DNA of 64,000 bases from Limimaricola cinnabarinus (GTDB lineage: Bacteria; Pseudomonadota; Alphaproteobacteria; Rhodobacterales; Rhodobacteraceae), in assembly GCF_002723615.1 (NCBI RefSeq), contig NZ_KZ304951.1:579344-643343 (forward strand), given 5' to 3'. The translations under genes and the position numbers were made by a program. The notes below the pieces were generated by a model. It did not search any database, was not told the DNA's origin, and saw only the letters and a list, made by a program, of their open reading frames with translations. Shown piece by piece: positions 18,604 through 26,598 of the stretch (within the stretch, counting starts at the first letter, position 1; every line of letters starts with the position of its first letter).

Positions 18604-18639
18604 GAGCGGCGGGGCCTCCTCCTCCCTGCCCCGTCGCTC
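18604..18639 (+). ncRNA. CcsR-like hairpin 7 (second of unit B)
   Basis: Twelve-bp stem GAGCGGCGGGGC / GCCCCGTCGCTC with one G-U pair. The loop is exactly CTCCTCCTCCCT. Confidence 0.85.
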
Positions 18640-18657
18640 GCAGGAATTCGAATACGG

Positions 18658-18685
18658 GCCGTTCCCTCCTCCTCCCTGGAACGGC
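18658..18685 (+). ncRNA. CcsR-like hairpin 8 (first of unit C)
   Basis: Eight-bp perfect stem GCCGTTCC / GGAACGGC; the loop is exactly CTCCTCCTCCCT. The flank AATACGG resembles that before hairpin 4. Confidence 0.83.
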
Positions 18686-18693
18686 GCGCATCA

Positions 18694-18729
18694 GACCGGC
18701 GGGGCCTCCTCCTCCCTGCCCCGCCGGTC
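18694..18729 (+). ncRNA. CcsR-like hairpin 9 (second of unit C)
   Basis: Twelve-bp perfect stem GACCGGCGGGGC / GCCCCGCCGGTC; the loop is exactly CTCCTCCTCCCT. Its sequence is very close to hairpin 7, supporting duplication. Confidence 0.86.
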
Positions 18730-18739
18730 GCACAGGATA

Positions 18740-18769
18740 CGGATGTCCCTCCTCCCAGACAGGCATCCG
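18740..18769 (+). ncRNA. CcsR-like hairpin 10 (first of unit D, degenerate)
   Basis: Six-bp stem CGGATG / CATCCG. The loop has one CCT fewer (CCCTCCTCCCA) but retains CCTCCTCCC. The most divergent copy. Confidence 0.62.
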
Positions 18770-18776
18770 TTGCATA

Positions 18777-18814
18777 GACCGGTCGGGCCCTCCTCCTCCC
18801 TGGCCAGATCGGTC
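18777..18814 (+). ncRNA. CcsR-like hairpin 11 (second of unit D)
   Basis: Outer stem GACCGGTC / GATCGGTC (one G-U), a G-A mismatch, then GGCC / GGCC. The loop is exactly CTCCTCCTCCCT. Confidence 0.8.
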
Positions 18815-18828
18815 GACCGAGACGGTCA

Positions 18829-18858
18829 CGGGTTCTCCTCCTCCTCCCTGAGGGCCCG
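18829..18858 (+). ncRNA. CcsR-like hairpin 12 (first of unit E)
   Basis: Stem CGGGTTCT / AGGGCCCG pairs over eight positions with two G-U pairs. The motif is lengthened by one CCT (CTCCTCCTCCTCCCT), part of which lies in the stem. Confidence 0.75.
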
Positions 18859-18872
18859 CGCACCGCAAAAAG

Positions 18873-18919
18873 AACGGCGGCGCCCCTCCTCCTCCCTGGG
18901 CGTCGCCGTTTCTCGTTTT
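18873..18919 (+). ncRNA. CcsR-like hairpin 13 with terminator tail
   Basis: Thirteen-bp stem (18873-18885 with 18898-18910, one G-U), the longest of the set; the loop is exactly CTCCTCCTCCCT. It is followed by GTTTCTCGTTTTC, a U-rich stretch, so this hairpin probably also ends the transcript. Confidence 0.83.
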
Positions 18920-18975
18920 CGGGGCTGTCCATTTCCGCTCTTCCCATTTCCGCCCAAGGGTGCAGATTGGCGCGC

Positions 18976-19581
18976 ATGACCGCGCTTTCGCTCCTCCCCG
19001 CCCTGATGGGCTTTGCCCTCGTCACCCTGTTCACGCCGGGGCCCAACAACCTGATGCTGATGGCGTCGGGTGCCAATTTCGGCCTGCGCCGCTCGGTGCC
19101 GCACATGGCGGGCGTGGCGCTGGGATTCGCCGGCATGGCCGGGCTGGTCGGGCTGGGGCTGGCACGGGTGTTCGAGATCTGGCCCGCGCTGACCGCGGTG
19201 CTGCGGGTGGTTTCGATCCTGTTTTTGCTTTGGCTGGCCTGGAAGATCGCCACCGCGGCGCCCAAGGCCGCCGATGCGCCGGACACCAAGGGCACGCCGC
19301 TGACCTTTTTGCAGGCGGCCGCGTTCCAATGGGTGAACCCCAAGGCCTGGGCCATGTCGGTGACGGCGACCAGCGCCTATGTCGGCGATGGCGGGCTGTG
19401 GGGCGTGGCGCTGGTGGTGTCGGTCTTCGCCGCCATGGGCACGGTCTCGGCCGGGCTGTGGACGGTGCTGGGCCAGAGCCTGCGGCGGCTCCTGGCCAAG
19501 CCGAAGCGGCTCAGGGCGTTCAACATCGCCATGGCGCTGCTGCTCGTCGCGACGCTCTGGCCGATTCTCGCGGCGCTGTGA
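18976..19581 (+). CDS. LysE/RhtB family amino-acid exporter
   Basis: Inner-membrane protein of 201 aa with about six hydrophobic segments. The conserved TPGPNNLMLMASGANFGLRRS near residues 20-40 is the LysE family signature (the substrate-path motif GPNN), and AFQWVNPKAWAM near residue 120 is the second conserved region. The family exports amino acids or derivatives; the substrate cannot be told. ATG at 18976 is chosen. A TTG at 18967 has better spacing from an AAGGG sequence (18957-18961) and would add three residues. It is 57 nt downstream of the sRNA array. Confidence 0.85.
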   Translation: MTALSLLPALMGFALVTLFTPGPNNLMLMASGANFGLRRSVPHMAGVALGFAGMAGLVGLGLARVFEIWPALTAVLRVVSILFLLWLAWKIATAAPKAADAPDTKGTPLTFLQAAAFQWVNPKAWAMSVTATSAYVGDGGLWGVALVVSVFAAMGTVSAGLWTVLGQSLRRLLAKPKRLRAFNIAMALLLVATLWPILAAL

Positions 19582-19588
19582 CGCGAAA

Positions 19589-19616
19589 CGCCGGAAACCT
19601 GCGAGGGCTTCCGGCG
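19589..19616 (+). terminator. Hairpin after the LysE-type gene
   Basis: Eight-bp stem CGCCGGAA / TTCCGGCG starting 8 nt after the stop. No U-run. It is joined at its 3' side to a repeated element (19611-19645). Confidence 0.4.
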
Positions 19617-19645
19617 TCGGATCTGCGTATCTGGAGAAAGATGAA
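19611..19645. repeat. Dispersed 3'-flank element, copy 1
   Basis: CCGGCGTCGG, then TGCGTATCTG, then GAAAGATGAA. A second copy with the same layout and few changes is at 52856-52890. Both lie directly after a plus-strand gene and before the end of a minus-strand gene. Confidence 0.6.
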
Positions 19646-19650
19646 GCGGA

Positions 19651-20400
19651 TCAGCTCTCCGAATAGGCCTGCATCACCTCGTCGGAGGCCTCGAAATTGG
19701 TGGTGACGTTCTGCACGTCGTCGTCATCCTCGAGCGTCTCCACCAGCTTCATCAGCTTCTGCACGCCCTCGAGATCGAGCGGGGTGCGGGTCTGCGGCTT
19801 CCAGATCAGCTTGGTGGTCTCGCTCTCGCCAAGCTCGGCCTCCAGCGCCGTCGCCACCTCGTTGAGATCGGTGTCGGCGCAGGTGATCCAGTGGCCCTCC
19901 TCGTCGCTCTCGACATCCTCGGCGCCCGCCTCGATCGCGGCCATCATCACCGTGTCGGCATCGCCCACCGAAGCCGGGTAATAGATCTCGCCCTTGCGGT
20001 CGAACATGAAGGAGACCGAGCCTGTCTCGCCGAGATTGCCGCCGCTCTTGCCGAAGGTGGAGCGCACGTTCGACGCGGTGCGGTTGCGGTTGTCGGTCAT
20101 CGCCTCGACGATGACGGCGACGCCGCCGGGGCCATAGCCCTCGTAGCGGATCTCGTCATAGCTCTCGGCGTCGCCGCCCTGGGATTTCTTGATGGCCCGG
20201 TCGATCACGTCCTTGGGGACGGAGACGGCCTTGGCCTCCTTGACGGCCATGCGCAGGCGCGGGTTCTTGTCGGGATCGGGATCGCCCATCTTGGCGGCGA
20301 CGGTGATCTCCTTGGACAGCTTCGAGAACAGCTTGGAGCGCGCGGCGTCCTGCCGCCCCTTGCGATGCTGGATGTTGGCCCATTTGGAATGGCCTGCCAT
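19651..20400 (-). CDS. YebC/PmpR family regulatory protein
   Basis: A 249-aa YebC-type protein, a family long annotated as transcriptional regulators and more recently connected with translation of proline-rich stretches. The start [21 protein letters not shown] is nearly invariant in the family; [45 protein letters not shown] and [10 protein letters not shown] follow. Full length, with an acidic C-terminus. It faces the LysE-type gene. Confidence 0.93.
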   Translation of the reverse strand: MAGHSKWANIQHRKGRQDAARSKLFSKLSKEITVAAKMGDPDPDKNPRLRMAVKEAKAVSVPKDVIDRAIKKSQGGDAESYDEIRYEGYGPGGVAVIVEAMTDNRNRTASNVRSTFGKSGGNLGETGSVSFMFDRKGEIYYPASVGDADTVMMAAIEAGAEDVESDEEGHWITCADTDLNEVATALEAELGESETTKLIWKPQTRTPLDLEGVQKLMKLVETLEDDDDVQNVTTNFEASDEVMQAYSES

Positions 20401-20473
20401 GGCGGGGCTCCTGTGGTGATGTGCGAAAGTCCGGGTCTCTATAAGCCAGCCACCGCAAAGGGGGCAAGCGGGC

Positions 20474-22252
20474 TCACAACGGGAAGAACAAGGGGATCAC
20501 CACCGCCGCGGTCAGCGCGGTCAGCAGGTTGAGCGGCACGCCGATCCTCAGGAAGTCCGAGAATTTGTAGCCGCCCGGCCCGTAGACCAGCGTGTTGGTC
20601 TGGTAGCCGATCGGCGTGGCGAAAGCGGCCGAGGCGCCGAACATCACCGCCACGACCAAGGGCCGCGGATCGACGCCCAGCGCCTGTCCGAGCCCGATCG
20701 CCACCGGCGTCAGGATCACCGCGACGGCGTTGTTCGAGACGATCTCGGTCAGCACCGAGGCCAGAAGATAGACCACCAGCACCAGCGCCCAGTTCGGCAG
20801 ATGCATGAGCGTGGGCGTGAGCCAGTCGACCAGCACCGATACCGCGCCCGAATGGTCGAGCCCCGCCCCGACCGCGAGCATGCCGAAGATCAGCGCCAGA
20901 AGCCGCCCGTCGATGAAGCCGAAAGCCTCGTCGGCATCGATGCAGCGCGTGAGCAGCACCACCGCCACGCCGAGAAAGCTCATCACCGCGATATTGGCCA
21001 CGCCGATCGCCGAAAACCCGACGATGGCGAACAGCACCGCGATCACGATCGGCGCATGGCTGCGGCGATAGGCGCGCTCGGTCGGCTGGGCGACATTGAC
21101 GAGGTTCATGTCGGTGGCGAGGCGCTGGATGTCGGCCGTCGCCCCTTCGAGCAGCAGCGTATCGCCGATCCGCACCACGAGATCGTCGATCTGGCGGCCG
21201 ATGTTCTTGTCGCGGCGATGCACCGCGAGGGTATAGACGCCGTAGCGGCGGCGCAGGCGCAGATCGCCGAGCTTGCGGCCGACCATGCGGCAATCGGGCG
21301 AGATCAGCACCTCGACCGTGGTGGTCTCGACCGCCGAGACCTGATCGACGCGGCGCAGGCTCTTGTTGGCCTGCAACGACAGAAGCTCGGTCATCGCGGT
21401 CCTGAGCACCACCCGGTCGCCCACCTCGAGCGTGACGCCCGCGAGGTTGCGCCTGAGCGAGGCGTCGCCGCGCACCACGTCAATGAGCCGCACGCCCTCG
21501 CGCTTGAAGAGCTGCACATCCGTGACCTCGCGGCCGATCAGGTTGCTGTCGGGCGGGATCACGGCCTCGGTGAAAAAGCGCATCTTCGACTTGCCCGACA
21601 GCAGCCCGGCCATGGAATCGCGGTCGGGCAGCAGCTTGCGCCCGATCAGTCCCAGATAGGCGACCGCGACGCCCGCCAGCAGCAGCCCCGCGCCGCTGAT
21701 CTCGAAGATGCCGAAGGGCTCCATCCCCGCCGCCTGCACCACGCCGTCGACCAGAAGGTTGGTCGAGGTGCCGATCAGCGTCAGCATGCCGCCGAAGATC
21801 GCGAAGTAGCTCAGCGGGATCAGCAGCTTCGAGGGCTGGTGTCCCATCTGCGCCGACAACCGCACGAAGATCGGGATCATCACGACGACAATGGGCGTGT
21901 TGTTGATGAAGGCCGACATCGTCAGCACCGTGAAGGTGAGCGTGATCAGCGTCGTCTTGGGCCGCCGCTCCACATGCCGCGCAGCCTGCGCCGAGATCCA
22001 GTCGAGCGCGCCGGTGCGCACCAGCGCCCCGACCACCACGAACAGCGCCGCGATGGTCCATGGCGCGGGGTTGGCAAAGATGCCGATGGCGGTGTCCTCG
22101 GGCAGGATGCCCAAGACCAGCATCGCCATCGCGCCGGTGATCGCCACCACCTCGACCGGGTAGGCCTCGCGCAGGAAGGCGAGGAACATCGCCAGCACGA
22201 TCACCATGGCGGTGATCGCCTGGACATCGGGCGACAGGGTGATGCCGAACAT
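20474..22252 (-). CDS. SLC13/DASS-type transporter with two central TrkA-C domains
   Basis: Integral membrane protein (592 aa). Membrane segments occupy about residues 5-215 and 400-592. Between them are two TrkA-C-like soluble domains (about 220-390), each with a VEVGDRVVL or [10 protein letters not shown] ending. Family motifs include [14 protein letters not shown] and [11 protein letters not shown] in the first half and [16 protein letters not shown] with [16 protein letters not shown] in the second, the paired hairpin and substrate loops of sodium/anion symporters. The substrate (sulfate, dicarboxylate or other anion) is not resolved. ATG at 22250-22252 has a GGAGAG Shine-Dalgarno. Confidence 0.88.
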   Translation of the reverse strand: MFGITLSPDVQAITAMVIVLAMFLAFLREAYPVEVVAITGAMAMLVLGILPEDTAIGIFANPAPWTIAALFVVVGALVRTGALDWISAQAARHVERRPKTTLITLTFTVLTMSAFINNTPIVVVMIPIFVRLSAQMGHQPSKLLIPLSYFAIFGGMLTLIGTSTNLLVDGVVQAAGMEPFGIFEISGAGLLLAGVAVAYLGLIGRKLLPDRDSMAGLLSGKSKMRFFTEAVIPPDSNLIGREVTDVQLFKREGVRLIDVVRGDASLRRNLAGVTLEVGDRVVLRTAMTELLSLQANKSLRRVDQVSAVETTTVEVLISPDCRMVGRKLGDLRLRRRYGVYTLAVHRRDKNIGRQIDDLVVRIGDTLLLEGATADIQRLATDMNLVNVAQPTERAYRRSHAPIVIAVLFAIVGFSAIGVANIAVMSFLGVAVVLLTRCIDADEAFGFIDGRLLALIFGMLAVGAGLDHSGAVSVLVDWLTPTLMHLPNWALVLVVYLLASVLTEIVSNNAVAVILTPVAIGLGQALGVDPRPLVVAVMFGASAAFATPIGYQTNTLVYGPGGYKFSDFLRIGVPLNLLTALTAAVVIPLFFPL

Positions 22253-22295
22253 CGTCAGATCTCTCCGGAACGGCCGGGGGGCCCGGCCCGCCTCC

Positions 22296-23111
22296 TCACG
22301 CGGGGCCGCATTGCGACAGCCGCCCGCCCTGGCGCACCATCTCGACCCGCGTGGCAAGACCGGTGCGGTCGTCGGTCTCGACATAGAGGCCCGAGAGCGT
22401 CACCTCCTCCATCGCCGGGGTGAAGCGCCCGCCCGGCATGCCGGTGATGAAGCGCCGGAGCGGCTCGTCCTTCTGCATGCCGATGACGCTGTCGTAATCG
22501 CCGCACATGCCCGCATCCGACTGGAACGCCGTGCCGCGCGGCAGGATGGTCGCGTCCGCCGTCGGCACATGGGTGTGGGTGCCCACCACGATCGAGGCCC
22601 GCCCGTCGCAGAAATGCCCGACGCCCATCTTCTCGCTCGTCGCCTCGCAGTGGATGTCGATCAGGCTCGCGGCGACCGTGCCGCCCGGCGGATGCGCCTT
22701 GAGCACCGGCTCCAGCGCCGAGAAGGGATCGTCATAGGGGCGGCTCATGAAGACCTGCCCCAGCACCTGCGCCACCAGGACCTTGCGGCCGCGGGTCGCC
22801 TCGAACACCCGCGCGCCGATGCCGGGGGCGGATTTGGAGTAGTTGAGCGGGCGGATGATGCGCGGCTCGGTCTCGCAAAAGCGCATCATGTCCTTCTGGT
22901 CGAAGGCATGATCGCCCAGCGTGATGACATCGGCGCCCGCCTCCAGGATGCCCTTTGCGTGCTCGGTCGAAAGCCCGCGCCCGCCGGTGGCGTTCTCGCC
23001 ATTGACCACCACGAAATCGAGCCGCCAGTCGCGGCGCAGGCCGGGAAGCCGCTCCGCCACGGCCTGCCGGCCACCGCGACCCATCACGTCGCCAAGGAAC
23101 AATATTCTCAT
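22296..23111 (-). CDS. YmdB-like metallophosphoesterase (TIGR00282 family)
   Basis: A 271-aa calcineurin-like phosphoesterase. Metal-binding motifs are LFLGDVMGRGGR at the N-terminus, VVVNGENATGG, TLGDHAFDQ, DIHCEATSEK and VVGTHTHVPTADA. The Bacillus homologue YmdB hydrolyses cyclic nucleotides; the role here is not shown. It lies between the 5-formyl-THF cyclo-ligase and the DASS transporter, all on the minus strand. The Shine-Dalgarno is weak. Confidence 0.9.
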   Translation of the reverse strand: MRILFLGDVMGRGGRQAVAERLPGLRRDWRLDFVVVNGENATGGRGLSTEHAKGILEAGADVITLGDHAFDQKDMMRFCETEPRIIRPLNYSKSAPGIGARVFEATRGRKVLVAQVLGQVFMSRPYDDPFSALEPVLKAHPPGGTVAASLIDIHCEATSEKMGVGHFCDGRASIVVGTHTHVPTADATILPRGTAFQSDAGMCGDYDSVIGMQKDEPLRRFITGMPGGRFTPAMEEVTLSGLYVETDDRTGLATRVEMVRQGGRLSQCGPA

Positions 23112-23246
23112 TTCATCGGTGTTAGGACGGCGGTTTGCAAAGGGCAAGCGAAGCCTCGCATGGCGTTGCACTCACGTGACGGCGCGAGGCGGAATGCCCG
23201 GCCCGCCGGCGCGGCAGGCGCCGGGGCGCCCGTTTCGCCGGCCTTC

Positions 23247-23813
23247 TCAGGATGGCACCACGATCCCGGATTCGGTGATGATCAGGTCCAGCGGCTGGTC
23301 CGTCTCCTCGATGGGAATCTCCTCGGCCTCCTGCGCGGCAAAGGCGAATCCGACCGCCGCGACGGGGCCGGCCTTGCGCAAGAGCTCCAGCGTCCGGTCG
23401 TAGAAGCCGCCGCCATAGCCCAGACGGTGGCCATGCCGGTCGAAGGCGACCAGCGGCACGATGACGATGCGCGGCACGACCCAAACGCCCGCCACCGGGA
23501 CATCGGCGCCGAAATGCCCCTTTTCGAGCGCGCAGCCCGGGGTCCATTCGCGAAAGCGCAAGGGCCGCCCCGCCGCTTCGATCACCGGCACGCCGACGCG
23601 CCCGGTCTTGGCGGCGGCGGCCATGGCGGGCAGCGGGTCGATCTCGCTGCGCATCGGCATGTAGCCCGCCACCGTCTCACCGGGGCGTTCCGACAACCAG
23701 CGGATCAGGTGTTCGGCCTGCGCCCCCGCCGAGCGATGCGCCAGCTCGCGGCGCAAGAACGCCGCCTCTCGCGCGGCCTTCTTGCGGGCGGCAAGTCCGG
23801 TATGCGCGCTCAC
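23247..23813 (-). CDS. 5-formyltetrahydrofolate cyclo-ligase
   Basis: Cytosolic ATP-dependent enzyme (188 aa) converting 5-formyl-THF to 5,10-methenyl-THF. Signatures are a basic N-terminal ARKKAAREAAFLRRE, GYMPMRSEIDPLP and, near residue 125, VPLVAFDRHGHRLGYGGGFYDR, the ATP/folate-binding motif. The start is GTG at 23811-23813 overlapping the mgtE TGA (GTGA), so it is probably cotranslated with mgtE. Confidence 0.92.
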   Translation of the reverse strand: MSAHTGLAARKKAAREAAFLRRELAHRSAGAQAEHLIRWLSERPGETVAGYMPMRSEIDPLPAMAAAAKTGRVGVPVIEAAGRPLRFREWTPGCALEKGHFGADVPVAGVWVVPRIVIVPLVAFDRHGHRLGYGGGFYDRTLELLRKAGPVAAVGFAFAAQEAEEIPIEETDQPLDLIITESGIVVPS

Positions 23814-25198
23814 AGCAGGATCACCGAGGCGAGGCCGAGAAAGGCGAAGAAGCCGACCACATCCGTCACCGTCGTCACGAAGGTGCCCGAGGCCAGCGCC
23901 GGGTCGACGCCGAAGCGGTCGAGCACCACCGGCACCACCACGCCCGACAGCCCGGCGACCACGAGGTTGATGACCATCGCCACCGCGATCACCACGCCCA
24001 GCATCGGCGAGCCGAACCAGACGAGGCCGACAAGGCCCATCACCACCGCGAAGGCGAGCCCGTTGATCAGACCCACCGCCACCTCGCGCCGGATCACCCG
24101 CCAGACGTTCGATGTCGTCAGGTCGCGCGTGGCGATGGCCCGCACCGCGACGGTGAGCGACTGGGTCCCCGCATTGCCGCCCATAGAGGCGACGATCGGC
24201 ATCAGCACGGCCAGCGCCACCAGCCCGGCGATGGTCTCCTCGAAAAGCGAGATGACGAGCGAGGCGATGATCGCCGTGCCGAGATTGACGGCGAGCCATG
24301 GCAGGCGCTGCTTGGTCGTCTCGCGCACCGAATCCGACAGCTCGCTCTCCCCGCCGACACCGGCGAGGCGCAGAATGTCCTCCTCGTGCTCCTCGTCGAG
24401 CACGTTCATCGCGTCGTCGATAGTGATCACGCCGACCAGCCGGTCGTCGTCATCGACCACCGGGGCCGAGATCAGGTGATACTGGTTGAAGGCATAGGCC
24501 ACGGCGCCTTCGTCGTCTTCCACGTGAAACGTGCGAAAGCTCTCCTCGGTGATGTCGCGCAGCAGCGTGGCGCGCGACTTGGACAAGAGCCGCCCGATCT
24601 GCACGTAGCCCACCGGCTTCATCCGCGGATCGACCAGCATCACGTGGTAGAACTGGTCGGGCAGCCGCTCGGCGCGGCGCAGGAAGTCGATCGCCTCGCC
24701 GACGCTCCAATGCTCGGGCGCGCGCACCACCTCGACCTGCATCAGGCGCCCGGCCGATTCCTCGGGGTAGGCCAGCGCCTTCTCGACCGCGATCCGGTCG
24801 GTCGCGGCGAGCGCGTCGAGCACGGCGGATTGCTGGTCCTCGTCGAGATATTCGACGAGATCGACCACGTCGTCGGATTCCAGCTCGCGCACCGCCGAGG
24901 CCAGCTCGGTCGGGGCGAGGCTTTGGATGATCTCCTCGCGCAGATTGTCGTCGAGCTCGGACAGGATCTCGCCATCCATGCCGCCCTTCCACAGCGCGAG
25001 CAGCGCGCGGCGGTCGCGCGCGTCGATCTGTTCGAGCAGGTCGGCGATGTCGGCGGGGTGCAGCGGCTCGAAGATCGCGTCGAGCCGGGCGGCGTCGCCG
25101 GCCTCGACCGCGTCGAGCACCTCGTCGAACAACCGCGCCGGCAGGCCGAAATCGCCCTCGTCCTCCTGCGGCTCCTGGCTGTCGATCTGGTCGGTCAT
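23810..25198 (-). CDS. mgtE: Magnesium transporter MgtE
   Basis: Inner-membrane Mg2+ channel (462 aa). An N-terminal superhelical domain (about residues 15-140, with LHPADIADLLEQ) is followed by two CBS domains (about 145-265) that sense Mg2+, and five membrane helices (about 290-462) with PIVASMGGNAGTQSLTVAVRA, the pore motif. ATG at 25196-25198 follows GGGAG. It is divergent from guaD. Confidence 0.94.
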   Translation of the reverse strand: MTDQIDSQEPQEDEGDFGLPARLFDEVLDAVEAGDAARLDAIFEPLHPADIADLLEQIDARDRRALLALWKGGMDGEILSELDDNLREEIIQSLAPTELASAVRELESDDVVDLVEYLDEDQQSAVLDALAATDRIAVEKALAYPEESAGRLMQVEVVRAPEHWSVGEAIDFLRRAERLPDQFYHVMLVDPRMKPVGYVQIGRLLSKSRATLLRDITEESFRTFHVEDDEGAVAYAFNQYHLISAPVVDDDDRLVGVITIDDAMNVLDEEHEEDILRLAGVGGESELSDSVRETTKQRLPWLAVNLGTAIIASLVISLFEETIAGLVALAVLMPIVASMGGNAGTQSLTVAVRAIATRDLTTSNVWRVIRREVAVGLINGLAFAVVMGLVGLVWFGSPMLGVVIAVAMVINLVVAGLSGVVVPVVLDRFGVDPALASGTFVTTVTDVVGFFAFLGLASVILL

Positions 25199-25308
25199 GG
25201 CGGCTCCCGATGTTTGCGCGGACCATAGTGGTTGTTGGCGCAGCGGCAAGCTGGGCGCGGGACGATTGGCAGATTTACCTTGCCGCGCCCCGCTCCTATC
25301 GTCGGCCC

Positions 25309-26598
25309 ATGACAAAGACATTGCATCTGGGCCAGACCCTGACCTTCACCGGCGATCCCTTCACCCAAGGCCCCGCCGCCGCCACCCATTCGAGCCGCGG
25401 CGCGGTGCTGGTCGAGGCGGGCCGCGTCGTCGCCGCGGGCGAGGCCGACGCCCTGCGCGCGCAGCACGGCGAGGCGGAGGTGATCGACCACGGCGCAGGG
25501 CTGATCCTGCCCGGCTTCGTCGATGCGCATATGCATTACCCGCAGACCGCAATGATCGCGAGCTGGGGCAAGCGGCTGATCGACTGGCTCAACAGCTACA
25601 CCTTCCCCGAGGAAGGCAAGTTCGCCGATCGCGCCTATGCCGACGAGATCGCGAAGCGCACGCTCGACCTTGCCATTTCCAACGGCACCACGACGCTGAC
25701 GAGCTTCTGCACGATCCACCCGGGCAGCGTCGACGCCTTCTTCGAGGCGGCGGAGGCGCGCGGCATGGCGGCTTTCGCGGGCAAGACCTGCATGGACCGC
25801 AACGCGCCCGATTATCTCAGCGACACGGCGCAGAGCGCGCATGACGACAGCAAGGCGCTGATCGAACGCTGGCACGGCAAGGGCCGCGCGACCTATGTCA
25901 TCACGCCGCGCTTCTCGCCCACATCGACGCCGGAACAGCTCGAGGCGCTGGGCGCGCTCTGGGCCGCGAACCCCTCCTGCCTGATGCAGACGCATCTCTC
26001 CGAGCAGGTCGACGAGATCGAATGGGTCAGCGGGCTCTACCCTGAGGCGCGCGACTATCTCGACACCTACGAGCAGCACGGCCTTCTGGGCGCGCGCGGG
26101 CTTTATGGCCATGCGATCCATCTCGAACCGCGCGAAACCGACCGGCTGCGCGAGGTCGGCGCGGGGCTGGTACATTGCCCGACCTCGAACACCTTCATCG
26201 GCTCGGGGCTCTTCGACATGGCGGCGCGCATGGCCGAGGGGCAGCGGATCGGGCTGGCCTCGGATACGGGGGGCGGCTCGTCCTTCTCGATGCTGCGGGT
26301 GATGGGCGCGGCCTACGAGATCGGCCAGCTCAAGCGCAACCCGATCCACCCCGCGCAGCTTTTGTGGCTCGCCACCGAGGGCTCGGCCAAGGTGCTGCAT
26401 GCCGAAGGCGAGATCGGACGGCTGGCACCGGGGTCCATGGCCGACATGATCGTGCTCGACCTCGCCTCGACGCCCGGCATCGCGCAGCGCTCGGCGCTGG
26501 CCTCGGATATCTGGGAGGCGCTGTTCCCGACCATCATGATGGGCGACGACCGCGCCATTGCGAAAACCTATGTCGCGGGCCGGCAGGTGAAGGGCTAG
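25309..26598 (+). CDS. guaD: Guanine deaminase
   Basis: Amidohydrolase (429 aa) turning guanine into xanthine in purine salvage or catabolism. Metal ligands are visible as DAHMH (His74, His76), the His in MQTHLSEQ, HAIHL and the Asp in SDTGGGSS; GLILPGFVD precedes the first. The sequence fits GuaD of the bacterial type rather than other amidohydrolases (PHYPQ-like loop, here HMHYPQTAM). Its end overlaps by 4 nt the end of the convergent phosphatase gene. No other purine gene is close. Confidence 0.9.
   Translation: MTKTLHLGQTLTFTGDPFTQGPAAATHSSRGAVLVEAGRVVAAGEADALRAQHGEAEVIDHGAGLILPGFVDAHMHYPQTAMIASWGKRLIDWLNSYTFPEEGKFADRAYADEIAKRTLDLAISNGTTTLTSFCTIHPGSVDAFFEAAEARGMAAFAGKTCMDRNAPDYLSDTAQSAHDDSKALIERWHGKGRATYVITPRFSPTSTPEQLEALGALWAANPSCLMQTHLSEQVDEIEWVSGLYPEARDYLDTYEQHGLLGARGLYGHAIHLEPRETDRLREVGAGLVHCPTSNTFIGSGLFDMAARMAEGQRIGLASDTGGGSSFSMLRVMGAAYEIGQLKRNPIHPAQLLWLATEGSAKVLHAEGEIGRLAPGSMADMIVLDLASTPGIAQRSALASDIWEALFPTIMMGDDRAIAKTYVAGRQVKG

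Larger units (their letters stand above)
18342..18919 (+). repeat. 13-hairpin CcsR/'cuckoo'-type sRNA array
   Basis: Between the DUF1127 stop and the lysE-type gene, 13 consecutive inverted repeats each hold the 9-mer CCTCCTCCC in the loop; 11 have the full 12-mer CTCCTCCTCCCT. Stems differ in sequence from copy to copy but remain complementary, so it is the structure with its loop, not the stem sequence, that is conserved. From the fourth hairpin on, copies alternate in type and flank, giving about five units of roughly 88 bp, each of two hairpins. The last hairpin is followed by a U-rich tract. R. sphaeroides has four CcsR RNAs; this array is about three times larger. The loops can pair with Shine-Dalgarno sequences of the GGAGG type. 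Confidence 0.88.

Noticed and set aside
18342-18910. CRISPR-like array of short repeats
   Set aside because: The constant part is only 9-12 nt, sits in hairpin loops, and the flanking 'spacers' are the two complementary arms of stems. Lengths vary and no cas gene is near.
18312-19355. Long minus-strand open frame with Gly/Glu repeats across the sRNA array, and Pro-rich frames on the plus strand
   Set aside because: The repeats come from the CCTCCTCC loops read as codons (GGG/GAG or CCT/CCC); the frame then runs antisense through the LysE-type gene and has no ribosome-binding site.
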